Below, in pieces: positions 26,913 through 35,099 of a stretch of DNA of 64,000 bases; the first letter of the stretch is position 1, and every line of letters begins with the position of its first letter. The notes beneath the pieces were generated by a model. That model searched no databases. It was not told the DNA's origin and was given only the letters and a program-made list of their open reading frames with translations. The position numbers were made by a program, and so were the translations under genes. Origin of the DNA: Nocardia sp. CC227C (GTDB lineage Bacteria > Actinomycetota > Actinomycetes > Mycobacteriales > Mycobacteriaceae); the NCBI RefSeq assembly GCF_030767025.1, contig NZ_JASITE010000021.1:41804-105803 (forward strand), in the 5' to 3' direction.

Positions 26913-27416
26913 GTGTGCGCCAACATGATCGGCTTCCGCTCCCCCGTCGCACCCGACGAGGTGCTGGTGCTCCAGCTCGAGCACGCCGCGCCCGCGGCGC
27001 TCGCGCCGTATCTGCCCGCCGTCCCGGCGCGCCACGAGGGTGAACGAATCGTGCAGGGGGCCAGGGCGGTTCAGGCCGAGACCGATATCCTGCTGGGCTG
27101 GACCACGCTCATGCTGGACGGCCGCGAACTGCCGTTCGTCGTGCGGCAGTTCCGAAATCTCGAGGGCGGTATCGACCGGTCGGCGCTGGAACCGGATCAT
27201 CTCGACGACTACGGCCGTCTGGCCGGGGCGCTGCTGGCCCGCGCGCATTCGCGCTCGGTCGATCCGCGGCTGCTGGCGGGCTGTCTCGCGGACGGGGAGG
27301 AGTTCGATGACGCGGCGGCCGCCTTCGCGGTGCGGTACGCGGACCGGACCGAGGCCGATCACGCCGAATCGGCGGCCGCGGTGCGGACCGGCCGGATCGC
27401 CGCGGAGACCTCCTGA
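26913..27416 (+). pseudogene. Truncated DUF2252-like gene (C-terminal third)
   Basis: The 167 residues contain PFVVRQFRNLEGGIDRSALE, YGRLAGALLARAHSRSVDPR, FDDAAAAFAVRYADRTEADH: the C-terminal part of DUF2252, a kinase-like family normally of 400-450 residues. The N-terminal catalytic-like part is missing, replaced by about 50 unrelated-looking residues. A TAGGTT element 9 bases upstream (26899-26904) could drive a leaderless mRNA starting at the GTG, so the fragment may still be expressed. I read it as decayed; the alternative is a domain-sized descendant. Confidence 0.6.
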
Positions 27417-27538
27417 CACCCGTTCCGACACCGTCTGACCTGCCGCTCGGCGACACACGGCCACGGCAAAATCCGTCCGGGAGGGTCCGCCCCTCCGTAC
27501 CATTTCGACTATCGATCGACGAGAAGGGTGCGAAGCCG

Positions 27539-28438
27539 ATGCTCGTTCGAGTGCAGAACACCGCCGGCACCCATGCCGAGAAGGTGCTGATCGACTGGTT
27601 GCGCACCTGGAAGGGCCGCGACGATCCGCACGGCGTTGCCACCGTGAATTGCAGCCTCTTCCACGGGGATCGGCTCTATCCCTTCGACGCGGTGGTGTGG
27701 ACGCCGACCAGCTGCGTGGTGATCGAGGCCGAGGCGCTGGTGGAGCGACTGGAGGGTGAGCTGGAGGTGCCGCTGAGCGGTCCCTGGCGCGGCGCCGACA
27801 AGATCATCAACTTCGAGGGCGGCGATCGCCGCACCCCGCTGGACAAATCGCGCGATCACACCTTCGCCCTGCAGAACTGGTTCGCCGAACGCGGGCTGGG
27901 ACAGCGCGTGGTGCACGGGGCGGTGCTGGTGGTGCCGCCGCCCGGTTCCAAGGTGCGGGTGCGGCAGCTGTGGAACGATCCCAGTTTCGAGGTGCTGCTC
28001 GGCGACGATCAGGCACGGTTGCGCGAATACTTCGACTCGATCGCCTCGCGCGGCCGCCCGCAGTGGTCGGCCAACGACGTGGCGTGGGCGTTCCGCGGGC
28101 TCGGCATCCTGCCGTATCTGCCCGCCCCGCAGGATCTGCTGAACGAGGGCTTCCTCGGCCCGGTGGACGTCACGCTGTGGCACGGCGGTCCGCAGCAGGC
28201 GCAGGCCGAGGCCTACGCCGAGGAGCAGGCCCGGTTGGAGCGCGAGGCCGAGCAGCCGCACCGCCGGATCATGTCGGTGCCCGCGCCGTGGTACAGCCCG
28301 TGGAAGCTGTATCCGCGCCGGTCCGGCGAACTCGATGTCGGCGGCGGCGTCATGCGGGTGCTGCTGACCATCGGCATGGCGGTGGCGGTGCTGTGGGTGA
28401 TCTGGTTCGTGCTCACGGCGCTGCTGACCTACGGCTGA
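27539..28438 (+). CDS. NERD-like (nuclease-related) single-pass membrane protein
   Basis: 299 residues. The first 100 (AEKVLIDWLRTWKG, VNCSLFHGDRLYPFDAVVWT, SCVVIEAEAL) follow the NERD pattern, with an acidic residue pair where restriction-like nucleases bind metal. A membrane helix closes the protein (about 275-297, VLLTIGMAVAVLWVIWFVLT), preceded by an acidic/Gln coil region (AQAEAYAEEQARLEREAEQ). NERD proteins are presumed nucleases or signalling nucleases without proven substrates. Its 3' end overlaps the convergent PAP2 gene by 26 bases. Confidence 0.75.
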   Translation: MLVRVQNTAGTHAEKVLIDWLRTWKGRDDPHGVATVNCSLFHGDRLYPFDAVVWTPTSCVVIEAEALVERLEGELEVPLSGPWRGADKIINFEGGDRRTPLDKSRDHTFALQNWFAERGLGQRVVHGAVLVVPPPGSKVRVRQLWNDPSFEVLLGDDQARLREYFDSIASRGRPQWSANDVAWAFRGLGILPYLPAPQDLLNEGFLGPVDVTLWHGGPQQAQAEAYAEEQARLEREAEQPHRRIMSVPAPWYSPWKLYPRRSGELDVGGGVMRVLLTIGMAVAVLWVIWFVLTALLTYG

Positions 28439-29093
28439 CGGCCGGGTCGCCGGGCTCGCGTGGCGCACCGGAGCCCGCGCGCACCGGCATGCGGCGCACC
28501 GGGATGTAGAGGACAGCCACCAGCGCGACGGCCGCGGCGGCACCGCCGACCACATCGGTGGCGTAGTGGTACCCGAGTCCGACCATGCCGACCGTCACCC
28601 CGGCCAGCACCACCGCGGTGACCCCCACCGCCGCGATGCGGAGGCCGCGGTGCTCGGCGGCGAGTGCGATCGCCGTGACCGCGGCGACCAGATGCACGGT
28701 ATGCCCGCTGGGATAGGCGAGATAGTCGTGCAGCGGCCTGTCCCACAGCGGTTTCAGCACCCAGGTGTTCAGGACGACCGCGAATTCCGGTGCGAGCAGC
28801 ACGAATCCGGCCCGCCACCACAACCGCCGTCGCGCGAACCACAGCGCCGCCGCGACCATGAGCGAGAGCACCGCGGCGGCGGTGCCGGGAAATGCCAGCG
28901 CCTCGTACAGGGCGGCCCGGCCGGGCAGCCGCTCCGACAGCCAGCTGTCAAGACCGGTCGGCCCCTTTCCGGCGGGGAAGGTCAGCGGCACGGCCACGGC
29001 GAACAGCGCCGCGCCCAGCGTCAGCAGGGACAGCGCCGCCCCGCCCGCCGTGGGAACGACGGGCGCGGCGGCGGGTCGAGACTCAGCGGACAC
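28413..29093 (-). CDS. PAP2-family phosphatase, integral membrane
   Basis: 226 residues with five or six membrane segments. The three acid-phosphatase motifs are visible in order: KPLWDRP, YPSGHTVH, and GYHYATDVVGG (His/Asp of motif 3, with an unusual Gly-Tyr where Ser-Arg is common). It would dephosphorylate a lipid phosphate such as undecaprenyl or prenyl pyrophosphate at the membrane. GTG at 29093 is the first codon after the low-complexity upstream part of the frame, but it has a weak ribosome site. Confidence 0.85.
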   Translation of the reverse strand: MSAESRPAAAPVVPTAGGAALSLLTLGAALFAVAVPLTFPAGKGPTGLDSWLSERLPGRAALYEALAFPGTAAAVLSLMVAAALWFARRRLWWRAGFVLLAPEFAVVLNTWVLKPLWDRPLHDYLAYPSGHTVHLVAAVTAIALAAEHRGLRIAAVGVTAVVLAGVTVGMVGLGYHYATDVVGGAAAAVALVAVLYIPVRRMPVRAGSGAPREPGDPAVSRRSAAP

Positions 29094-29227
29094 GAAGCGG
29101 CACCCTAGCGCCGGTACTCGCGGCCACGAGATCGGCCCGGCCGCGTTCGGCGCGACCGGTGCACCCGCGGCGCGCGATCCGTCCTCGGCGCGGGAACCGA
29201 CCGCAGCGCGTGCACCGCGATCCGGCC

Positions 29228-31156
29228 CTAGGGCGACACCGCCGCTGGATCGGTCAGCATGGCGGCGCGCAGCATGTACTCCGGCACGCCGAGGCCGCCC
29301 ACCAGGGTGGCCGCGTGCGGCCGCAACCGGTCGACCAGTTCGTTCACCCCGCGGCGCACCGCCTTGGCCCGCTCCACCGACATGAAGCGGTGCATGATGT
29401 ACCACGCCTGGTTCTCCTCCAGCACGGTGTACACGAACAGATCGCACACCGTTTCGGCCAGCGCTCGGGCGTCCTCGTCCTCGATGGCGGCGATGCCCTC
29501 GATGAACGCCTCCAGCACGATGCGGTCGATATGCGCGGTGCCCGCCGACAGAATGTGGTCCTGGGCGTTGTTGAACGCCTCGAACGGTCCGGTCTCCTCC
29601 GCACGGGCGCGCAGCCGATGGGCGGCCGTGCGGGTCAGGTAGTCCTCGCGATCGGCGAACAGCTGCAGCTGGACGTCGCGGCGGGCCAGATCGCCGTCGT
29701 CGACGCCCTGGTCGGAGCGGTCGCGCAGGCGCTGGATGAGCTGGCGCACGCCGGTCACATCGCGTACCACATCGCGGGTCATGGTGGCGGCGAAGCGAAC
29801 CCAGCCCAGCGCGTCGAGATCGCGCACCTCGTCGGAGTAAGCGGTGAGCAACTCCTTGGCCACCAGTTGGGTGAGCACCACGTTGTCACCTTCGAAGGTG
29901 GTGAACACGTCGGTGTCGGCCTTGAGAGTGACCAGTCGGTTCTCGGTCAGGTAGCCCGCGCCGCCGCACGCCTCGCGGCACTCCTGGATGGCGCGGGTGG
30001 CGTGCCGGGTCTGCGCGACCTTGAGTCCGGCCGCGCGCTTCTCCAGTGCGCGCTGCGCCCCCGGATCGACATCCTGGCCGGTCTGCACCAGGTGCATGCG
30101 GCGCACCAGATCGTTCTGCGCGAAGGCCAGCGCGTAGGACCGCGCCACCAGCGGCAGCAGGCGGCGCTGATGGCTGCGGTAATCCAGCAGCAGGGTCTCC
30201 TCGCCGGTATCCGGATCGTCGAACTGGCGACGCCGTTCGGCGTAGCGCACCGCGATGCTCAACGCCACCCGCGCACCGGCCGCCGCCGCGCCGCCCACAC
30301 TCACCCGGCCGCGCACCAGCGTGCCCAGGGTGGTGAAGAAGCGACGGCTCGGATTCTCGATCTCGGAGTGGTAGCTGCCGTCCGGCTCGACGTCGGCATA
30401 CCGGTTGAGCAGGTTCTCGCGCGGAATCCGGACCTGGTCGAACATGATCCGGCCGTTGTCGACACCGGGCAGGCCGCCCTTGAGGCCGCAGTCGGAGGTG
30501 GTGACGCCGGGCAGGTCGTTGCCCTGCTCATCGCGGATCGGCACCAGGAAGCAGTGCACGCCCCGGCCCTCGCCGCCGGTGATCAGCTGCGCGAACACCG
30601 CCGCCATGCGGGCGTGTTCGGCGGCGCCGCCGATGTAGTCCTTGCGGGCGGCGGGCGTCGGGCTGTGCACCACGAACTCCCGCGTCGCCGGATCGTAGGT
30701 GGCGGTGGTGAGCAGATTGGCCACATCGCTGCCGTGACCGGTTTCGGTCATGGCGAAACAGCCGAGCAGGTCCAGGGTGATGAGCTGTTCGACATAGGGC
30801 TTGTGCCGCTCGGTGCCCAGATTCTCCACCGCGCCGCCGAAAAGCCCCCACTGCACACCGCATTTCACCCACAGCGACAGGTCGGTGTAGGCCAGCATCT
30901 CCAGGGCCGTGACCGCCCCGCCGGGATCGTTGCCGCCGCCGTGGTCGAGCCGGAAGCCCTTCTCGGCCCAGCCGAAGGTCGAGACCAGGCGCATCTGGTC
31001 CAGCACCCGGGCGCGGGCGGCTCCCGTGTCGAGGGAGGGATCGCCGTAGAGCCGATCGTCGTCGAGGTGTTCGCGTGCCTTCTCGCGGATCTCTCGCCAG
31101 GGGCCGTCCAGGGCCGCGCGTAGTTCGTCCACTGTCCGATCGTCGTCGGTCGCCAT
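29228..31156 (-). CDS. Large acyl-CoA dehydrogenase/oxidase-type enzyme
   Basis: 642 residues, longer than standard dehydrogenases and in the size range of acyl-CoA oxidases. LLGCFAMTETGHGSDVANLL, YIGGAAEHARMAAVFAQL and GLKGGLPGVDNGRIMFDQV mark the FAD/acyl-binding core; RYAERRRQFDDPDTGEETLL and CREACGGAGYLTENRLVTLK, FEGDNVVLTQLVAKELL mark the oxidase-like C-terminal helical part. It probably acts on a fatty or sterol-derived acyl-CoA. ATG at 31156 has AGGGTGG upstream. It is divergent from thrE and has no partner in an operon. Confidence 0.9.
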   Translation of the reverse strand: MATDDDRTVDELRAALDGPWREIREKAREHLDDDRLYGDPSLDTGAARARVLDQMRLVSTFGWAEKGFRLDHGGGNDPGGAVTALEMLAYTDLSLWVKCGVQWGLFGGAVENLGTERHKPYVEQLITLDLLGCFAMTETGHGSDVANLLTTATYDPATREFVVHSPTPAARKDYIGGAAEHARMAAVFAQLITGGEGRGVHCFLVPIRDEQGNDLPGVTTSDCGLKGGLPGVDNGRIMFDQVRIPRENLLNRYADVEPDGSYHSEIENPSRRFFTTLGTLVRGRVSVGGAAAAGARVALSIAVRYAERRRQFDDPDTGEETLLLDYRSHQRRLLPLVARSYALAFAQNDLVRRMHLVQTGQDVDPGAQRALEKRAAGLKVAQTRHATRAIQECREACGGAGYLTENRLVTLKADTDVFTTFEGDNVVLTQLVAKELLTAYSDEVRDLDALGWVRFAATMTRDVVRDVTGVRQLIQRLRDRSDQGVDDGDLARRDVQLQLFADREDYLTRTAAHRLRARAEETGPFEAFNNAQDHILSAGTAHIDRIVLEAFIEGIAAIEDEDARALAETVCDLFVYTVLEENQAWYIMHRFMSVERAKAVRRGVNELVDRLRPHAATLVGGLGVPEYMLRAAMLTDPAAVSP

Positions 31157-31224
31157 GTTCGCCACCCTACTGTGGCGGTTACGCTCGACTGGGTGATCTA
31201 CCGCACCGTGTACTTTCCTCCATC

Positions 31225-32691
31225 ATGAGCAACGATCTGGCAACCAAGGCGGAGGACGCTCCCGTGCGCACCGGCTGGTGGCAGCGCCGGTTCGCGCGGA
31301 CGATCGACCGCCTGCTCGCCGACCGGATCGCCACCGTCGACGCCGTGGTCGAGGCGCCCTCGCCGCTGCAACCGATCGATCTCACCGACGACGCCAGCGT
31401 CACCGAGGTGCTCGACCTGGCCGAGCGCGTCGGCGAGGTCGTGCTCGCCGCGGGCACCTCCGTCATGGACACCACGACGCAGGTCGAGTTCATCGCCGCC
31501 ACCTACGGCCTGGCACAGATCGATGTGGACGTCACATACAACTCCATCCGCATCTCCGTCGATCGCGGGCCGAAACTGCCGCCCGCCAGCACCATGCGGG
31601 TGGTGCACTACCGGTCGTTGGACTTCACCCGGCTCGCGGCCGTGGACCGGCTGACCCGGCGCATCCGCCGGGAATTGGTGCCGCCCCACGAGGCCCTGGC
31701 CGCACTGGAGACCATCACCACCGCGCCGCACCCCTACCAGCGGTGGGTCGCCACCTTCGGCTGGGCGCTCATGGCGGCGGCGATCGGCCTGCTGCTGGGC
31801 GGCAGCTGGCTGGTCTGCGTGCTGAGCTTCGCCGCCACCGCCGCCATCGACCGCACCAACCGGATCCTCAACCGCAAGGGTCTGCCCTTCTTCTTCCAGC
31901 ACATGGTGGGCGGCTTCATCGCGACGATTCCCGCGATAGCCATCGCCACCTACGCCGGTCATTTGCGGATGGATCCGTCGCTCATCATCGCCGCGGGGAT
32001 CGCGGTGCTGCTGGCCGGTCTCCAGTTGGTCGGCTCGGTCGAGGACGCGATCACCGGCGCGCCCATCACCGCGGCGGCCCGCATGCTCGAGGTCATCATG
32101 ATGACCTGCGGCATCATCGGCGGCATCGTGCTGGCGCTGCGGCTGGCCGAAATGGTGGGGGCTACCGTTCCGGCGATCGACACCACCACCACTCGCGATA
32201 TCACCAACTGGCCGCTCAAGCTGGCGGCGGGCGCGATCGCCGCCGTGGCGTTCTCGCTGGCGTGCTACGCCGAACGCCGGGCGCTCACCGCGGCCGCCTT
32301 CAGTGGTGCCGCCGCGACCATCTGCTTCCTCATCGTCCAGAACGCGGGTTTCGGGCCGATCATCTCGTCGGGGGCCGCGGCCACCGTGGTGGGCCTGGCC
32401 GGTGGCCTGGTCGCCCGCCGAGCCCTGACCCCACCCCTGGTCGTCGCGGTAGCCGGCATCACACCACTGTTGCCGGGCATGAAGGTCTACCGCGGCCTGC
32501 ACTCGCTGCTCAACGATCAGCACCTGTTCGGCCTGAACCAGTTGTTCACCGCCTTCGCGGTGGGCGGCGCCCTCGCGGCCGGTGTCACCCTCGGTGAATG
32601 GTTCGCCCGTTCGCTGCGGCAACCGCGAATCCTGCAGCGTTTCGGCACCATTCGCCGCCCGCGCATCCGGCCGCGACATCCGGCGACCTGA
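31225..32691 (+). CDS. thrE: Threonine/serine exporter family protein (ThrE-like)
   Basis: 488 residues. The N-terminal DUF1212 half (EVLDLAERVGEVVLAAGTSV, MDTTTQVEFIAATYGLAQID) is followed by about ten membrane helices. These include GWALMAAAIGLLLGGSWLVC, LPFFFQHMVGGFIATIPAIA and the C-terminal ThrE_2 part (ITPLLPGMKVYRGLHSLL). It exports threonine or serine in corynebacteria; here the substrate is inferred. The start is fixed by the conserved beginning of the domain; the upstream frame overlaps the divergent gene. A strong hairpin follows. Confidence 0.88.
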   Translation: MSNDLATKAEDAPVRTGWWQRRFARTIDRLLADRIATVDAVVEAPSPLQPIDLTDDASVTEVLDLAERVGEVVLAAGTSVMDTTTQVEFIAATYGLAQIDVDVTYNSIRISVDRGPKLPPASTMRVVHYRSLDFTRLAAVDRLTRRIRRELVPPHEALAALETITTAPHPYQRWVATFGWALMAAAIGLLLGGSWLVCVLSFAATAAIDRTNRILNRKGLPFFFQHMVGGFIATIPAIAIATYAGHLRMDPSLIIAAGIAVLLAGLQLVGSVEDAITGAPITAAARMLEVIMMTCGIIGGIVLALRLAEMVGATVPAIDTTTTRDITNWPLKLAAGAIAAVAFSLACYAERRALTAAAFSGAAATICFLIVQNAGFGPIISSGAAATVVGLAGGLVARRALTPPLVVAVAGITPLLPGMKVYRGLHSLLNDQHLFGLNQLFTAFAVGGALAAGVTLGEWFARSLRQPRILQRFGTIRRPRIRPRHPAT

Positions 32692-32700
32692 CGCGGAAAA

Positions 32701-32748
32701 CCCCCGGAGCCGTACGACCGATCCGACGACGGGATCGTGCTCCGGGGG
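32701..32748 (+). terminator. Hairpin after thrE
   Basis: CCCCCGGAGC (32701-32710) and GCTCCGGGGG (32739-32748) are perfect inverted copies, with a second smaller stem (CGATCC/GGATCG) inside. It begins 9 bases after the thrE stop. Confidence 0.78.
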
Positions 32749-32810
32749 TGTTTCCTTGCCCACCCGGCCTTGTCACATCGACCGCGGCCGGAGTGGGAGG
32801 TTCGGGCGGA

Positions 32811-32996
32811 TCAGGCGGGCGTGGACGGCGCACCCGCCGGTATCAGGTGTTTCGCCTCCACCAAACGGGACTTGGCCTGGCGTTTGACCGGGCAGGCCAG
32901 GCTGGGGCAGTCGATATGGGTCTGCATGACGAGGTGGGCGTAACGCACGGTCATGACGGGCACGGCGCTGTGGTCGGTCGGCGGAATGCCGTACAT
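32811..32996 (-). CDS. Small Cys-containing protein (61 residues) beside an XRE/DUF397 module
   Basis: MYGIPPTDHSAVPVM, TVRYAHLVMQTHIDCPSLAC, PVKRQAKSRLVEAKHLIP. It has two Cys five residues apart in a DCPSLACPVK segment, and otherwise polar, basic C-terminal sequence. A GGGAAGGGG tract lies about 10 bases upstream of the ATG. It is divergent from the XRE regulator with 180 bases between starts, the usual place for a regulated partner. Not recognised as a named family; a short regulatory or metal-binding role is conceivable but unproven. Confidence 0.6.
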   Translation of the reverse strand: MYGIPPTDHSAVPVMTVRYAHLVMQTHIDCPSLACPVKRQAKSRLVEAKHLIPAGAPSTPA

Positions 32997-33176
32997 CCTT
33001 GTCGCCCCTTCCCTTTCGTGTCTGACGGGTTGCCGGTCCGTGGGCACACTTCCAGTAGACACCCCGGTGCCGCGTGCTGGAAGATTTCGGTGTCGGACAT
33101 TGGCGAAGACTTGCGCGGTCTTCCAATCCCGCTTCGAAAATCATTCCAAAATCGCATACCCTCATGAGGTTCGCTA

Positions 33177-34064
33177 ATGACCGAAGGCGGTTCCGGCTCC
33201 ACAGTTCCCCGCCGCATGCTGGGCCGACAGCTGCGCCGGTTGCGCGAGGACGCGGGGGTCTCGGTGGCCGCGGCCTGCCGCACGATCGAGGTGTCCGCGC
33301 AGACGATGTGGCGGCTCGAGGGCGGACAGTCCGTGAAGCTCAAGGACATCTACATCCGGGCCCTGTGCGTGCTCTACGGGGCCTCCGACGACGACACGGC
33401 GGCGTTGCTGGGACTCGTAGCGGAAACCAAGCGAACCGGATGGTGGCATTCCTACGGTGACGCCGTGCCCGGCCACTTCGACCTGTACATGGGCCTGGAG
33501 GAAGCGGCCAAGCGCCTCACCATGTTTCAGCTCACTCTGCTGCCCGGCATGGTGCAGACCGCCGACTACCGGCGCGCCATGGTGTGGACCGTCCATCCGC
33601 AGATGCCGACGGCGGAGGTGGAGCGACGCGTCGAGCTCATGACCAAACGACAACAGCGCCTGCACGATTCGGGGTTCGAGCTGAACGTGCTGCTGTCGGA
33701 GTCCGCGCTGCACCATCAGGTGGGCGGCCCGGGGGTCATGGCCGACCAGCTCGCGCACTTGCTGGAGATTGGCAGGCGTCGAAACGTATCGATTCGGGTA
33801 ATCCCCTACCGCGTCGACAGCTGGATCGGGCTACAAGTGGGCCACTTCGTATTCCTGGAGTTCCCACTGCATCGGGAGACCAAGTGGACCGAACCCCCGG
33901 TTGTCTACGTGGAGGGATACACCGGCGCTCTATACCTGGACCGCGACAACGAGATTCAGCAGTACAGAGCGGCTGTTGCAGAGATACGACGCGTCGCGTT
34001 GGATGAGAGCGACACCAGAGATCTGGTAACCCACATAGCAAGGAGCAAGCAGCGTGAGCAATGA
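33177..34064 (+). CDS. XRE-family regulator with DUF5753
   Basis: 295 residues. Residues 14-75 are a lambda-repressor-type helix-turn-helix (GRQLRRLREDAGVSVAAACR, IEVSAQTMWRLEGGQSVKLK). The rest is DUF5753 (YMGLEEAAKRLTMFQLTLLP, GMVQTADYRRAM, VLLSESALHHQVGGPGVMAD, VIPYRVDSWIGLQVGHFVFL), a pattern typical of actinobacterial WhiJ-like regulators. It forms a pair with the DUF397 gene it overlaps by 11 bases. The genes it controls are not known; the divergent 61-residue gene is the closest candidate. Confidence 0.9.
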   Translation: MTEGGSGSTVPRRMLGRQLRRLREDAGVSVAAACRTIEVSAQTMWRLEGGQSVKLKDIYIRALCVLYGASDDDTAALLGLVAETKRTGWWHSYGDAVPGHFDLYMGLEEAAKRLTMFQLTLLPGMVQTADYRRAMVWTVHPQMPTAEVERRVELMTKRQQRLHDSGFELNVLLSESALHHQVGGPGVMADQLAHLLEIGRRRNVSIRVIPYRVDSWIGLQVGHFVFLEFPLHRETKWTEPPVVYVEGYTGALYLDRDNEIQQYRAAVAEIRRVALDESDTRDLVTHIARSKQREQ

Positions 34065-34260
34065 CCTGTCCGCAGCACGGTGGTTCAAGAGTTCCCGCTC
34101 AGCGAACCAGGAAGCATGCGTCGAAACCGCACACCTGGCAAACGGCGCGGTCGGCGTCCGAGACTCCAAAGACCCGGCCGGCCCCGCCCTGACCTTCGCC
34201 CCGATCGCCTGGGATGCCTTCGTCACCGGCGTCCGTTCCGGCGAATTCGACCGTCCGTAA
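34054..34260 (+). CDS. DUF397 protein
   Basis: 68 residues: WFKSSRSANQEACVETAHLA, VGVRDSKDPAGPALTFAPIA, WDAFVTGVRSGEFDRP. This is the standard DUF397 signature (W-x-KSSxS...C(V)E, RDSKDP, F-x-x-x-W). DUF397 proteins almost always accompany an XRE/DUF5753 regulator, as here, and are thought to modulate it (the streptomycete pairs behave somewhat like toxin-antitoxin or signalling modules). Overlaps its partner by 11 bases, so coupled. Confidence 0.95.
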   Translation: MSNDLSAARWFKSSRSANQEACVETAHLANGAVGVRDSKDPAGPALTFAPIAWDAFVTGVRSGEFDRP

Positions 34261-34269
34261 CCCCGTCGC

Positions 34270-34307
34270 GAGAGGTACTCGGAAATCGCTTGCCCCGGGT
34301 ACCTCTC
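34270..34307 (+). terminator. Hairpin after the DUF397 gene
   Basis: GAGAGGTAC (34270-34278) and GTACCTCTC (34299-34307) form a perfect 9-bp inverted repeat 9 bases after the stop. It also separates the convergent TetR gene. Confidence 0.7.
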
Positions 34308-34324
34308 CTCCCCGTTCGGTGGCC

Positions 34325-35053
34325 CTACCCGTTCAGCAGGCCGATGCTGCGGCCGATATCGGCGAGGGTGGCATCGAAGAGCACGTCCGGGTGGGTGACG
34401 TGGATGGGGTAGTTGCCGAAGGCTTCCAGGGTGACGTGGCCGTACAGGCGGGCCCAGAACTGGATCATCACGTAGCTGACCCCGAGGTCGAGCTTCTCGG
34501 CGGGGAACTTCTGGCCCGATTCGGCGAGTACGGCGAGCAGATCGGTCTGGAAGCGGATCAGATCCTCGCGCAGTTCGGCCGGAATGGCCTCGAGGGGCGG
34601 GGTGACCACCTCGTAGTCGGCGAGCAGGCGACCCGCCGCCTCCAGAAACAGACGACCGACCGGTTCGCCGAATTGCCGCATGGCACTGGGCGCCCCGGCT
34701 CCGGCGGGCGAGGCGAAGACCAGCGTGAACTCCCGCGGATGGGTGAGGGCCCACCGGCGGAATCCGCGGCAGACGCCGAAGAACCGGACCATGGCGTCGT
34801 CGGGTTGCCCCTCCAGCGCCCCGGCGATATCGCGGGCCAGATCGGCGCACACGTCCACCCGCACCGCCGTGATCAGATCGTCGCGGCTCTCGTAGTAGCG
34901 GTAGAGCGCGGGAGCCGTGATGCCCAGCTCCCGCGCGATCGCCCGCAGGGTCACCGCGTCCGGGCCCTGATCGACCAGCAGCGACCGTGCGACGCGGCGG
35001 ATGTCGGCGTCGCTGACCGCGGGCACCCGGCCGCGTCGTCGCGTGTCGGTCAT
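34325..35053 (-). CDS. TetR-family transcriptional regulator
   Basis: 242 residues. The helix-turn-helix lies early (SDADIRRVARSLLVDQGPDA, VTLRAIARELGITAPALYRY, YESRDDLITAV), followed by a TetR_C_33-like ligand domain (FGVCRGFRRWALTHPREFTL, VSYVMIQFWARLYGHVTLEA). ATG at 35053 is preferred over one 12 bases upstream. It follows the P450 gene by 46 bases on the same strand, so they may be cotranscribed and it may control the P450 or a sterol-related set. Confidence 0.9.
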   Translation of the reverse strand: MTDTRRRGRVPAVSDADIRRVARSLLVDQGPDAVTLRAIARELGITAPALYRYYESRDDLITAVRVDVCADLARDIAGALEGQPDDAMVRFFGVCRGFRRWALTHPREFTLVFASPAGAGAPSAMRQFGEPVGRLFLEAAGRLLADYEVVTPPLEAIPAELREDLIRFQTDLLAVLAESGQKFPAEKLDLGVSYVMIQFWARLYGHVTLEAFGNYPIHVTHPDVLFDATLADIGRSIGLLNG

Positions 35054-35099
35054 GCTGTCTCCCAATCGAACCGGGTGGCCGGGTGCGCGGTCCGACCGC

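Noticed and set aside
24993..27503. 836-codon minus-strand frame opposite the GMC oxidoreductase
   Set aside because: No domain, spans a terminator and two plus-strand genes; a shadow of third-position GC.
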